Positions 24,467 to 32,083 of a DNA stretch of 38,250 nucleotides are shown here, piece by piece (within the stretch, counting starts at the first letter, position 1; each line of letters starts with the position of its first letter). Under the pieces are notes generated by a model. The model did no database searches. It was not told the DNA's origin and saw only the letters and a list, made by a program, of their open reading frames with translations. Location of the stretch: positions 1 through 38,250 of the forward strand of contig CACKBZ010000010.1 in assembly GCA_902598525.1 (NCBI GenBank). The letters are read 5' to 3'. The translations under genes and the position numbers were made by a program. Source of the stretch: an uncultured Bacteroidota bacterium. GTDB taxonomy: Bacteria; Bacteroidota; Bacteroidia; Flavobacteriales; Flavobacteriaceae.

Positions 24467-24892
24467 ATGAGTGAAATCGAAATATTAAACTACGCACAAC
24501 TAAATTTTATACAAAACGCAATCTATATGCTTGGTTTTGTAGGTCTAATCTTTATAACATTTAGATTAATTAGATATCAAAGAGAGAATAATGCAAATAT
24601 GCTAGGAAAGATATTTGTTACAATTTTCGGATTATGTTCAGTCTTTTATGGATATAATGTCTTCTCTTTTCTATACTCTAATCAATTAGCTCAATCTTAC
24701 AGACTTTCCGAGCTTCAATCAAATGGAATGGAGATATCACCTCTTTCGGAAAATTGGATTGAATTTCTTGGATATACTGTTTCTGACGGACTTCCGATTC
24801 CATTCTCACCAGAACCAGCTGCACTATTATTCCTTGTAACCTTTGGATTAATGATTGTTGCAGGTGTTTGGGGTAATTTACAGAAAAATTAG
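24467..24892 (+). CDS. Three-helix membrane protein of unknown function
   Basis: A 141-residue protein with hydrophobic helices near 15-35, 48-68 and 118-135. Charged positions (R-L-I-R-Y-Q-R-E-N-N-A-N after helix 1) place the first loop in the cytoplasm. The segment between helices 2 and 3 is polar, about 45 residues, and probably extracytoplasmic, with an S-D-G-L-P-I-P-F-S-P stretch before helix 3. I recognise no family. The gene is monocistronic, closed by the strong terminator at 24908. Confidence 0.75.
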   Translation: MSEIEILNYAQLNFIQNAIYMLGFVGLIFITFRLIRYQRENNANMLGKIFVTIFGLCSVFYGYNVFSFLYSNQLAQSYRLSELQSNGMEISPLSENWIEFLGYTVSDGLPIPFSPEPAALLFLVTFGLMIVAGVWGNLQKN

Positions 24893-24907
24893 TATTCAGA
24901 ATTTATA

Positions 24908-24936
24908 ATAAAAGCCCTCTGATGAGGGCTTTTATT
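24908..24936. terminator. Rho-independent terminator, bidirectional
   Basis: Arms AAAAGCCCTC and GAGGGCTTTT around TGAT, with T-rich sequence on both strands, between the converging genes ending at 24892 and 24954. Confidence 0.88.
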
Positions 24937-24953
24937 ATTATGCTAACTAAAAA

Positions 24954-25442
24954 TTAGTTCTGACTCTCTGCGTATATAGCAGCTTCTTCAAAAATTGCAG
25001 CTGGGTCTACATAACATGTAGTACTAGCAATTTTATCTCCATCCCATACCCATCTACAGTGACACGGATAATTATATTCTTTACCTGTAATTATAGATGT
25101 TGCAGACCAGTTAAAATCATGAAAAGTTTCAACAGAACCATCTGTGAAGTATCCTGTATAAACCTCTCTATCGTTATGCTTGATGTCTTTGAAGATTAAA
25201 GAATGTGAGTTGTAACCCTCAATAATTCCATCTACATCAAATTCAAGATTATTAAATAGATGCTTACCATCTGGTGTAAAATATTCTCTTGCGATATCAA
25301 AATTACCTGCTAGGTATGAATCAGCAAGTTTAACCACAATATCTGATTTAGCATCATTATCCTGAACAAATCCAGAATAATTGTCACCTAAATCACAAGA
25401 GATAAAGGTTAAAGCTGTAATTAAAATATAAATGTTTCTCAT
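24954..25442 (-). CDS. NTF2-like lipoprotein
   Basis: A 162-residue lipoprotein with a lipobox ending I-S-C near 16. After D-A-K-S-D, a helix containing L-A-D-S-Y-L-A-G-N-F-D and the sequence A-R-E-Y-F-T-P-D-G resembles the opening of an SnoaL/NTF2 fold, followed by a helix, then strands with F-H-D-F-N-W-S-A-T. The C-terminal part holds C-H-C-R-W-V-W-D-G-D-K-I, the usual W-x-x-D-G-K-I last-strand signature with two extra cysteines before it. Its leader matches that of the gene at 18672. It is similar in plan but not in sequence to the lipoprotein at 20089. Confidence 0.72.
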   Translation of the reverse strand: MRNIYILITALTFISCDLGDNYSGFVQDNDAKSDIVVKLADSYLAGNFDIAREYFTPDGKHLFNNLEFDVDGIIEGYNSHSLIFKDIKHNDREVYTGYFTDGSVETFHDFNWSATSIITGKEYNYPCHCRWVWDGDKIASTTCYVDPAAIFEEAAIYAESQN

Positions 25443-25509
25443 TTTATTGATTTAAAGTTCGCTAAATATATGAATTATAATCCTATAGGTCCTTGTAATC
25501 TTAATTTTC

Positions 25510-25517
25510 TAACTTTG
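25510..25517 (+). promoter_or_regulatory. -7 promoter element TAACTTTG of amn, implying a leaderless mRNA
   Basis: Exact TAnnTTTG ending 4 bases before the amn ATG, identical to the octamer at dapF. A TTG at 25493-25495 lies upstream, but its 14-base spacing is shorter than usual. Confidence 0.55.
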
Positions 25518-25521
25518 TAAT

Positions 25522-26292
25522 ATGAAAACTAAATCAGAAATTGTTGATAATTGGCTAGTAAGATATACTGGATTAGAGTTACAAAATTTTGGTGAATATA
25601 TTTTACTCACAAATTTTGATAAGTATGTAGATATTTTTTCCGATTTTATGAATTGTCGTGTTCATGGTATAGATAAGAATATGCCATCTGCTACTTCTGA
25701 TAATATAACTATTATAAACTTTGGAATGGGGAGCCCTAATGCTGCAACAATAATGGATTTGTTATCTGCCATAAAACCTAAAGCAGTTCTTTTTCTAGGT
25801 AAATGTGGAGGTTTAAAGAAGAGAATTGATATTGGTGATTTCATTCTTCCAATTGGAGCAATTAGAGGAGATGGTACATCAAATGATTATTTTCCTCCTG
25901 AAGTTCCTGCAATGCCATCTTTTGCTCTTCAAAAAGCAATTTCAACAACAATTAGGGAACATACAACTGATTATTGGACTGGAACTGTATATACAACTAA
26001 TAGAAGAGTTTGGGAGTATGACAAGAAATTTAAGGATTATATAAAGAAAACAAGAGCATATGCAATAGATATGGAGACAGCAACTCTTTTTACTGTTGGA
26101 TTTCACAATAAAATTCCAGTTGGTGCATTTTTGTTAGTGTCTGATTCACCAATGTTTCCTGAAGGAGTAAAAACTTTGGAAAAAGATGAAATCAATTCAA
26201 GACAATTTGATAGAAAACATATTGAAATTGGAGTTGATTCATTAAGAAAATTACAAAATAATGCAGAAACAGTAAGACATCTTAAGTTTTAA
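25522..26292 (+). CDS. amn: AMP nucleosidase (short Bacteroidota form)
   Basis: A 256-residue cytoplasmic enzyme of the nucleoside phosphorylase fold, predicted to split AMP into adenine and ribose 5-phosphate. Features are I-N-F-G-M-G-S-P-N-A-A near 67-77, F-L-G-K-C-G-G-L near 92-99, G-D-F-I-L-P-I-G-A near 105-113, the A-I-D-M-E-T-A-T-L-F base-binding motif near 180-189, and the L-V-S-D-S-P segment near 206. It lacks the long N-terminal regulatory domain of the E. coli enzyme, as usual in Flavobacteriia. The esterase gene starts 2 bases after its stop, so they form an operon. Confidence 0.9.
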   Translation: MKTKSEIVDNWLVRYTGLELQNFGEYILLTNFDKYVDIFSDFMNCRVHGIDKNMPSATSDNITIINFGMGSPNAATIMDLLSAIKPKAVLFLGKCGGLKKRIDIGDFILPIGAIRGDGTSNDYFPPEVPAMPSFALQKAISTTIREHTTDYWTGTVYTTNRRVWEYDKKFKDYIKKTRAYAIDMETATLFTVGFHNKIPVGAFLLVSDSPMFPEGVKTLEKDEINSRQFDRKHIEIGVDSLRKLQNNAETVRHLKF

Positions 26293-26294
26293 AA

Positions 26295-27269
26295 ATGAGA
26301 TTCTTGCTTATTTGTATTTTTCTGATTAGTTGCTCGAAAAGTGATGATTATTCATTCAAGAATTACTCTTCATATGAAAAATCATTAGATAAAGACTCAA
26401 TATTTAAAGACAATACCAATAACTTTTCTTTTTATGATGGTTTGGCTTCATATAATATTCAACATAACGGTTTGACAAGGCAATATCTATTGTATATACC
26501 TCCAAATGTTCAATCAAGAACTAATCTTCCTGTAATATTTAATTTTCATGGATATTCAGGTCAAGCAGATCAGTTCTTTAGTTCAACTAATTTAATCGAT
26601 GTAGCTGATTCGAATGGAGTTGTTTTGGTCTATCCACAAGGTGCATTGTTAAATGGAGAAGCTTCTCACTGGAATGCTGCTCCGATAAACTCAAACTCAT
26701 TTTTAAATAAAAGTGATGTTGATGATATTGGATTTATAACGACTCTTTTAGAAGAAGTTAACCAAAACAATATTTTAGATCTTAAAAGAGTTTATGCTAT
26801 AGGCTACTCTAATGGAGGAATGTTCTCACACTTTCTAGCTTGTAATACTGATAATGTCTTTGCAGCTATTGGTGATGTTGCAGGTACAATGCTTTTAGAT
26901 ACTTATAACACTTGTGATCCATCTTCTTCAGTTCCAGTTCTAAAAGTCCATGGTACAAACGATAATGTTGTTTCTTATAACGGCTATGAGGAGGATGGAT
27001 ATAAGACAGTAATTGATGTTGTAGATTTTTGGAAACAAAATAATGATGTAAATAATGAATATATTTTCAGCAGTATGTCGAGCAATTCTTGGGCAAATTA
27101 TATGGGTCCTGTTGAATTTGAGAAGTATACATATGGAAAAGAAGAGGATAACACAAGTGTAGTTCTATATAAAATGCTCAGAGGAGGACATTGGTGGGAT
27201 TATAGCATGGATGATGATCTAAAAACCAGTTCATTATTATGGGAGTTTTTTTCTAAACATTCTAAATAA
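26295..27269 (+). CDS. PHB depolymerase/feruloyl-esterase-like (LpqC type) lipoprotein
   Basis: A 324-residue alpha/beta hydrolase with a lipobox ending I-S-C at 13. The oxyanion region F-N-F-H-G-Y-S-G lies near 82-89, the nucleophile is S172 in A-I-G-Y-S-N-G-G-M, the acid is probably the aspartate in H-G-T-N-D-N-V, and the histidine is in G-G-H-W-W near the end. This is the polyhydroxybutyrate depolymerase/LpqC esterase pattern. As an exported lipoprotein it probably cleaves short polyester or aromatic ester bonds. The 2-base gap from amn implies co-transcription, though no functional link is obvious. Confidence 0.9.
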   Translation: MRFLLICIFLISCSKSDDYSFKNYSSYEKSLDKDSIFKDNTNNFSFYDGLASYNIQHNGLTRQYLLYIPPNVQSRTNLPVIFNFHGYSGQADQFFSSTNLIDVADSNGVVLVYPQGALLNGEASHWNAAPINSNSFLNKSDVDDIGFITTLLEEVNQNNILDLKRVYAIGYSNGGMFSHFLACNTDNVFAAIGDVAGTMLLDTYNTCDPSSSVPVLKVHGTNDNVVSYNGYEEDGYKTVIDVVDFWKQNNDVNNEYIFSSMSSNSWANYMGPVEFEKYTYGKEEDNTSVVLYKMLRGGHWWDYSMDDDLKTSSLLWEFFSKHSK

Positions 27270-27297
27270 CAGAATATATTCATAAAACCCTTTAAAT

Positions 27298-27516
27298 ATG
27301 GAAATTCCTGAGAAATTAAAACTTGAATATCTCCTTGCATTAGATAATCATATTGAAACTGTTGGAAAAGATAACAAAGAGGTAACAATGAAAAAAATAT
27401 TTGAAATTACAAAAGAAATTGCTGATTTAGGTTTTGGTGAAGAGGATATATTAGCAATTGCAAAAGATGAGGATTTATATTTAAAATATGAAAAATGGAG
27501 AGATGAAAAAAATTAG
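27298..27516 (+). CDS. Small acidic protein, unknown function
   Basis: A 72-residue soluble protein, mostly helical and charged, with no cysteine. Segments include L-L-A-L-D-N-H-I-E-T-V and I-A-D-L-G-F-G-E-E-D-I-L-A-I-A, a helix-turn-helix-like spacing that is not enough to call DNA binding. I recognise no family. It begins 28 bases after the esterase stop and may share its transcript. Its stop overlaps that of the convergent 86-residue gene (TTAG). Confidence 0.6.
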   Translation: MEIPEKLKLEYLLALDNHIETVGKDNKEVTMKKIFEITKEIADLGFGEEDILAIAKDEDLYLKYEKWRDEKN

Positions 27517-27773
27517 TCTAAAGATGGTATAGAGTTATTTAGCATATAGTCTAAAAAAACATCTTCTAGAAATTGTATCAAATCTCTGTCATTAACAATC
27601 TTATTCTCTTTAAAAACTCCAAATTCAATATTTTCCTCGTAATATGTTACTACCATTTCATATTCAGAAACTCGTGAATCCTCCTCGATTTTAGTTTTTT
27701 TATAAAGCATTGTATTCCCTTTATAAACCTTTTCTCGTTGTCCTTTTTCTGTTTCTAAAATTTTATATTTCAT
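27513..27773 (-). CDS. Small protein of unknown function, 86 residues
   Basis: Read from ATG 27773 (M-K-Y-K-I-L-E-T-E-K-G). An earlier ATG at 27827 would add a hydrophobic stretch over a TATATATA run and looks less natural. The protein is charged, with predicted strands (R-V-S-E-Y-E-M-V-V-T-Y-Y, N-I-E-F-G-V-F) and a C-terminal helix F-L-E-D-V-F-L-D-Y-M. No cysteine, signal or known motif. It diverges from the ACT-domain gene at 27891. Confidence 0.6.
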   Translation of the reverse strand: MKYKILETEKGQREKVYKGNTMLYKKTKIEEDSRVSEYEMVVTYYEENIEFGVFKENKIVNDRDLIQFLEDVFLDYMLNNSIPSLD

Positions 27774-27890
27774 TTCTTCTTTTAATCTTGATATATATAT
27801 AGTAAATAAGTATAAAAATATATCCAATAATGAAATAGTATCTCATACTTAAATTTAAAAAAAAATAAAATAATTTTACATCATTCAAAT

Positions 27891-28256
27891 ATGAATAAAT
27901 TATTAAAACCTCAGATTAATCAAGGAGAATATGTTTTTGTTTTAATTGATGAGATAGATAAAATAAATCAAGATGATATTTTATGCTCATTTAAAGAAAA
28001 TGGAAAATATAGTTTAATTGTTAAGAAAGAGTATGCAGATAAACACAATTTATCTTATGATTTTATTGCTGCATGGATATCTTTAGGACTTAACTCCTCT
28101 TTAGATTCAGTTGGATTAACCTACAAATTCTCTAGGGCACTTGCTGAACAAAAAATTAGCTGTAATGTTATAGCAGGTTATAATCATGATCATATCTTTG
28201 TAAAATATAATAATAAAGAGAAGGCCTTTAAAATTTTAAATGAACTTAAGCTTTAA
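27891..28256 (+). CDS. ACT-like domain protein
   Basis: A 121-residue protein. The first half has F-V-L-I-D-E-I-D and S-L-I-V-K-K-E-Y-A near the N-terminus, followed by W-I-S-L-G-L-N-S-S-L-D-S-V-G-L-T and a C-terminal beta-alpha-beta unit with I-S-C-N-V-I-A-G-Y-N-H-D-H-I-F-V, as in the family of stand-alone two-ACT proteins found in many bacteria. ACT domains bind amino acids or other small ligands to regulate enzymes, but no partner enzyme is adjacent. The small membrane gene at 28259 follows after 2 bases. Confidence 0.82.
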   Translation: MNKLLKPQINQGEYVFVLIDEIDKINQDDILCSFKENGKYSLIVKKEYADKHNLSYDFIAAWISLGLNSSLDSVGLTYKFSRALAEQKISCNVIAGYNHDHIFVKYNNKEKAFKILNELKL

Positions 28257-28258
28257 TT

Positions 28259-28441
28259 ATGAACTTAAAATCTTTTCTTGACCTTGTTTTATTAGGGGTG
28301 TTCCTTTGTATATCTATTTCAATACCTTTTTTTTGGTTGAAATTTTCTTTAAGAAAGGAATTTAATAAGCTGCTATCAATAATAGCATTTCTTGTAATAT
28401 CTCTTATTGTTGGATACCTCTTTATCAAATACTACACTTAA
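28259..28441 (+). CDS. Small two-helix membrane protein, 60 residues
   Basis: ATG two bases after the ACT-protein stop. Two hydrophobic helices (about 8-27 and 40-56) are separated by a basic loop K-F-S-L-R-K-E-F-N-K, which predicts both ends outside and the loop in the cytoplasm. No family recognised. The spacing supports co-expression with the ACT-domain protein. The stop lies one base from the stop of the convergent oligopeptidase gene. Confidence 0.6.
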   Translation: MNLKSFLDLVLLGVFLCISISIPFFWLKFSLRKEFNKLLSIIAFLVISLIVGYLFIKYYT

Positions 28442-28442
28442 T

Positions 28443-30576
28443 TTACTGATTAATTCCCTCCAGCATAAATAGAAATGCATACTCCATTGCAATTTCTTTT
28501 AAAGCCTCAAACCTACCAGATGATCCACTATGTCCAGCATCCATGTCTGTATGCAAAATGATTTTATTATCACCTTGGTGATAGTCTCGTAACTTTGCAA
28601 CCCATTTAGCAGGCTCCCAATACTGAACTTGAGAATCATGAAGCCCTGTAGTGACAAGCGTATTTGGATACTCAACATTTTTAATATTATCGTAGGGTGA
28701 GTAAGAAAGCATATAATCATAGAATTCCTTAATATTAGGGTCGCCCCATTCATCATATTCTCCAGTTGTTAGAGGAATCGATTCGTCTAACATAGTTGTG
28801 ACTACATCAACAAATGGCACTGCAGATATAACTCCGTTATATAATTCTGGAGACATATTCATTATTGCACCCATTAATAAACCTCCTGCTGATCCTCCCA
28901 TTGCATATAAATGATCTGGAGAGGTATATTTTTTTTCAATCAAAAATTCAGAAGCACTTATAAAATCCATAAATGTATTTTTCTTATTGAAAACTCTTCC
29001 ATCTTCATACCACTCTCTTCCAAGATATTGGCTACCTCGAATGTGAGCTATGGCATAAACAAATCCCCTGTCCAAAAGACTAAGTCTTACTGATGAAAAA
29101 CGTGGATCTACAGTAATACCGTAAGAACCATAACCGTATTGTAATAGAGGTGTATCAGAATTGAGTTTTGTGTCTTTATGTCTTACAATCGAAATTGGAA
29201 TTTTTTTGCCATCATGTGCAATCGCAAATAATCTTTCAGATGTATAATTATCTGAATTAAACTTATTTCCAAGTACTTCCTGTTGTTTTAATATCTTTTC
29301 TTGTTTATTATTTGTATTGAATTCTAGAATAGTAGATGGAACTGTTAAAGAGTTATATGAGAGTCTTACATTTTCTGTATTAAACTCTGGATTGTATCCC
29401 AATGAAAAAGAGTAAGTTTCATTTTGAAAATCAAGACTACTATTTTCATTAATAAAATAATCCATATCATTATCATATCCAATAACTCTCAAATAAACAA
29501 GACCATTTTCTCTCTGTTCAATAGCCATAAAACCAGAGAATAGCTCCAAGTCATCAATTAATATATCATCACTGTGTTGTATCACATCTTCCCAGTTTGA
29601 TTTATTTGTGTTTGATATAGGTGTCTTAACAATTTTAAAATTAGTGCTATAATCAGCATTTGTAGTGATGTAAAACATATCACCTATGTGATATGGTCTA
29701 TATTCAAGACCTCTTTCACGCTCCTGTAGTACTTTAAATTCTTGATTTGGAGTATCACTTGGTAGGTATCTATATTCACTAGATAGAGTGCTCTCAGATC
29801 CAATAAAAATATATTCCCTTGATTTTGACGGATAAACATAGGTTGAAAATGTTTCATCCTTTTCCTCATAAACTATTTCATCATCTCTCTGATCATCTCC
29901 AATATTATGTCTAAATATTCTATCAGATCTTAATGTCTCCTCATCTTTCCCTGTGTAAAAAAAATGTTTTACTATCAGATGACCAGGCTGTATATGAATT
30001 CACTCCCTTAATCTCATCTGAAAGCATTTTACCAGTTTCTAAATTTTTAACATTTATAGTATATATTCTTCTAGATAAAGTGTCAACACCAAAAGAAATC
30101 TTTTTATTATCTGGACTTACACTTAATCCAGAGACTTGATAATATTCATAATCTTTTGCCATCTCATTAACATCTAACATGATTTCTTCTTTAGAGTCTA
30201 GGCTCATAAATTTTCTTGTATAAATAGGATATTCCTTTCCCTTTTCATATCTAGTTATATACCAGTATCCATTTAGTAAGTATGGTACTGAAGAGTCATC
30301 CTCTTTAATCCTCCCTTTCATCTCATCAAATAATTCTTTTTGAAATTTTTTTGTAGACTTTAAGACTGACTGTGAATATTTATTCTCTTCTTCAAGATAT
30401 GATATGACTTCAGGGTTTTCTCTATTATTTAACCAATAATAAGGGTCAACTCTTGTGTCCCCGTGAATTTTAAGAAGTTTATCCTCTTTTTTTGGAGTAG
30501 GTAGTGTAGTTTTCATATCAGTGCAACTTGAAAAAATAAATAAAAATGAGATTATAACTAAGTATTGTTTGTCCAT
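28443..30576 (-). pseudogene. Oligopeptidase B-like S9A peptidase, interrupted by a +1 frameshift
   Basis: A lipoprotein-type N-terminus (lipobox ending S-S-C at 18) leads into a prolyl-oligopeptidase propeller: G-D-T-R-V-D-P-Y-Y-W-L-N near 39-50. The frame stops at 29941 because the coding strand has eight T's at 29957-29964. Removing one T restores T-F-F-Y-T-G-K-D-E-E-T-L-R-S-D-R and keeps the frame open to 28443. The catalytic domain is intact: nucleophile in G-G-S-A-G-G-L-L-M-G, aspartate in L-H-D-S-Q-V-Q-Y-W-E-P, histidine in D-A-G-H-S-G. The joined product would be about 710 residues, normal for the family, cleaving peptides after basic residues. A sequencing error, slippage or a recent mutation are all possible. 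Confidence 0.88.
29957..29964. repeat. A8/T8 homopolymer at the frameshift point
   Basis: Eight A's on the plus strand (eight T's in the coding sense). Seven would keep the peptidase frame open. Such tracts suffer indel errors in sequencing and in replication or transcription. Confidence 0.9.
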
Positions 30577-30593
30577 AAGTTTTTATTAGAGGC

Positions 30594-30601
30594 CAAATCT
30601 A
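30594..30601 (-). promoter_or_regulatory. -7 promoter element TAGATTTG of the oligopeptidase gene
   Basis: Exact TAnnTTTG on the minus strand, 17 bases before the ATG at 30576, which supports this start. The same octamer precedes the nitroreductase. Confidence 0.55.
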
Positions 30602-30672
30602 ATTAAATTATATCAAAAATTTTAAATAAATCTATTTCTTAACTTATATACTTATTAGATTAGACTATAAAC

Positions 30673-30801
30673 ATGACTAAAGAAAATTCAATAGGGGAAT
30701 TATTACTAAAACTTGATGAGGAGATTCAAAATCCAAAAGATTCTGTTCATCAAATTGTCTTAAGGATTACAATAGATAACATTAAAAAATTATTGAAATA
30801 G
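30673..30801 (+). CDS. Candidate 42-residue soluble protein
   Basis: ATG at 30673 opens 42 codons: an acidic helix (G-E-L-L-L-K-L-D-E-E-I-Q-N-P-K-D-S-V) and a second one (I-V-L-R-I-T-I-D-N-I-K-K-L-L-K). The amphipathic pattern looks like a real small helical protein, but no family or promoter is recognised. It fills most of the 258-base gap between the divergent peptidase and the DUF2237 gene. Confidence 0.4.
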   Translation: MTKENSIGELLLKLDEEIQNPKDSVHQIVLRITIDNIKKLLK

Positions 30802-30834
30802 TTATTAAACTACTTTATTCTATTTAAATTTTTT

Positions 30835-31200
30835 TTATGTTTTAATGTATGCATATTTCACAAGTGTTTCCAAGGATGTGAAATCTAATGTTTTTTCATG
30901 AGTAGCTTCAAGAATGACTAGTGGAGCTTTACCAGCTTTTTCAGCTTCAACCCACCTTGAAGCACACAGACACCACTTGTCTCCGGCTTTTAATCCAGGG
31001 AAGTTATAATAAGGAATAGGTGTAATAAGATTATTACCCTTTGATAGAGAGAAATCTAAAAATTCATCTGTCATTATTGCACATACAGTGTGAGTACCAG
31101 TGTCCTCAGATATCGTTCGACAGTTACCATCTCTAAAGTAACCTGTCATTGGACTTGTACAACAAACTTTTAACTCTTCACCAAAAACATTCTTCTCCAT
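30835..31200 (-). CDS. DUF2237 family protein
   Basis: A 121-residue protein matching the DUF2237 family throughout: V-C-C-T-S-P-M-T-G-Y-F-R-D-G-N-C near 12-27, E-D-T-G-T-H-T-V-C-A near 32-41, F-L-D-F-S-L-S-K-G-N-N-L-I-T-P near 47-61 and F-P-G-L-K-A-G-D-K-W-C-L-C-A-S-R-W near 67-83. Six conserved cysteines suggest metal binding or a structural role. Function is unknown; the family is widespread in bacteria and cytoplasmic. A hairpin with a T run sits directly before the ATG. Confidence 0.93.
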   Translation of the reverse strand: MEKNVFGEELKVCCTSPMTGYFRDGNCRTISEDTGTHTVCAIMTDEFLDFSLSKGNNLITPIPYYNFPGLKAGDKWCLCASRWVEAEKAGKAPLVILEATHEKTLDFTSLETLVKYAYIKT

Positions 31201-31217
31201 TTATTAAAAATAAAAAA

Positions 31218-31263
31218 CCCCTGATTACTGTTTACTATTAATAGCTTTTTGCTTCACCAGAGG
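31218..31263 (-). terminator. Imperfect hairpin plus T run directly upstream of DUF2237
   Basis: On the minus strand CCTCTGGT pairs with ATCAGGGG (two G-U pairs) around a 30-base loop, followed by TTTTTTATTTTT and, 5 bases later, the ATG at 31200. It could terminate the 41-residue gene or attenuate DUF2237. Confidence 0.4.
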
Positions 31264-31320
31264 TCTAATCAAATATAAGTAAACCTCTTTTAAGCTGCAA
31301 GAGTAATATTTTATGAAATC

Positions 31321-31446
31321 TTATTTGAATGAATCTACTTTCTTCTCAATCCTTTCAAGTCTACTTATAATATTTTCAAAATAATTTTTTGCCTCAACTG
31401 GACAGTTATTTAGAAAATGGTCCAATAAATCTTTATTCTTATCCAT
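31321..31446 (-). CDS. Candidate 41-residue helical protein
   Basis: ATG at 31446 opens 41 codons. A first helix (D-L-L-D-H-F-L-N-N-C-P-V-E-A-K-N-Y-F-E) is followed by I-I-S-R-L-E-R-I-E-K-K-V-D-S-F, a heptad-like coiled-coil end. The balanced charges and helix pattern support a small real protein, possibly an oligomeric adaptor. No family recognised. It starts directly after the nitroreductase terminator. Confidence 0.5.
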   Translation of the reverse strand: MDKNKDLLDHFLNNCPVEAKNYFENIISRLERIEKKVDSFK

Positions 31447-31458
31447 ATTTTAAAAATA

Positions 31459-31489
31459 AAAAAACCCCTAGTAAAAACAAGGGGTTTTA
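31459..31489 (-). terminator. Rho-independent terminator of the nitroreductase gene
   Basis: Arms AAAACCCC and GGGGTTTT with a 12-base loop, followed on the minus strand by TTTTTTTATTTTT. Only about 13 bases separate it from the ATG at 31446. Confidence 0.85.
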
Positions 31490-31508
31490 GAAAAAGGTAT
31501 TTTTTTAC

Positions 31509-32063
31509 TTATACCCATTCAACTTTATCTTCTAAATTATCTCTCGACTTTGAAGATTCTTTATGATCATAACTACCCATAAAGAAGAACCCTAAACATC
31601 TCTGATTAATATCTAATTTTTCGAGTTTACCATATTCGTCTTTCAAAGGCGAAGAACTCCAATAGGACCCTATATTATTAACATAACATGATAACCATAT
31701 ATTTTGAACTGCCATAGATATTGCTGCAATCTCTTCCCATTCAGGTACTTTATTATCTTTATCTCTATTCATGCATATTGATATTATTGTATCTGAAAAA
31801 TTGATTTTGTCGATGAACTTATCGATTTTAACTTTTGAGAATTTTTCCTGATCAATTTTTTTAATCAATGAAGATAGCTCTCCTTTAGATTCCCCTTTAT
31901 AAACTTTAAAAAACCATGGTTGTGTCATTTTGTGGGTCGGGGCATGTATTGCATTCTCAAGTATTTCATTTATTAGATCCTTGGATAATTCTTCACCTGA
32001 AAATTGTTTTGGATAGATTGTCTTTCTATTTCGGATTATTTTATTTAAAATCTCTCTGCTCAT
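31509..32063 (-). CDS. Nitroreductase-family FMN oxidoreductase
   Basis: A 184-residue cytoplasmic flavoprotein. Family features are the N-terminal I-R-N-R-K-T-I-Y-P-K-Q-F (phosphate-binding arginine region), A-I-H-A-P-T-H-K-M-T-Q-P-W-F-F-K near 38-53, the middle A-A-I-S-M-A-V-Q-N-I-W-L-S-C helix near 113-126, G-S-Y-W-S-S-S-P near 132-139 and the C-terminal L-G-F-F-F-M-G strand. It belongs to the short YdjA/RutE-like class, and the substrate is unknown. The start is supported by an exact -7 element 12 bases upstream; the end has its own terminator. Confidence 0.93.
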   Translation of the reverse strand: MSREILNKIIRNRKTIYPKQFSGEELSKDLINEILENAIHAPTHKMTQPWFFKVYKGESKGELSSLIKKIDQEKFSKVKIDKFIDKINFSDTIISICMNRDKDNKVPEWEEIAAISMAVQNIWLSCYVNNIGSYWSSSPLKDEYGKLEKLDINQRCLGFFFMGSYDHKESSKSRDNLEDKVEWV

Positions 32064-32075
32064 TATTCAAATTCT

Positions 32076-32083
32076 CAAATCTA
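32076..32083 (-). promoter_or_regulatory. -7 promoter element TAGATTTG of the nitroreductase gene
   Basis: Exact TAnnTTTG on the minus strand, 12 bases before the ATG at 32063. It overlaps the end of the upstream unknown gene, so the nitroreductase can be transcribed separately. Confidence 0.5.

Larger units (their letters stand above)
31201..31508. other. Region with a candidate small gene and two terminator-like hairpins
   Basis: Between the DUF2237 and nitroreductase genes lie a candidate 41-residue gene (31321-31446), a strong terminator (31459-31489) and an imperfect hairpin with a T run (31218-31263, minus strand) immediately before the DUF2237 start. Confidence 0.55.

Noticed and set aside
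27774-27827. Upstream ATG adding 18 hydrophobic residues to the 86-residue protein
   Set aside because: The added part is encoded over a TATATATA run and would join a helix to a soluble charged protein; ATG 27773 gives a more natural N-terminus.
29684-29869. A 61-codon frame inside the oligopeptidase region
   Set aside because: It is out of frame with the restored peptidase reading, has no family resemblance, and lies where the real frame is open once one T is removed.
31259-31292. AGAGGT...ACCTCTTTT hairpin on the plus strand
   Set aside because: The loop is 18 bases, only six pairs form, and no supported plus-strand gene ends nearby.
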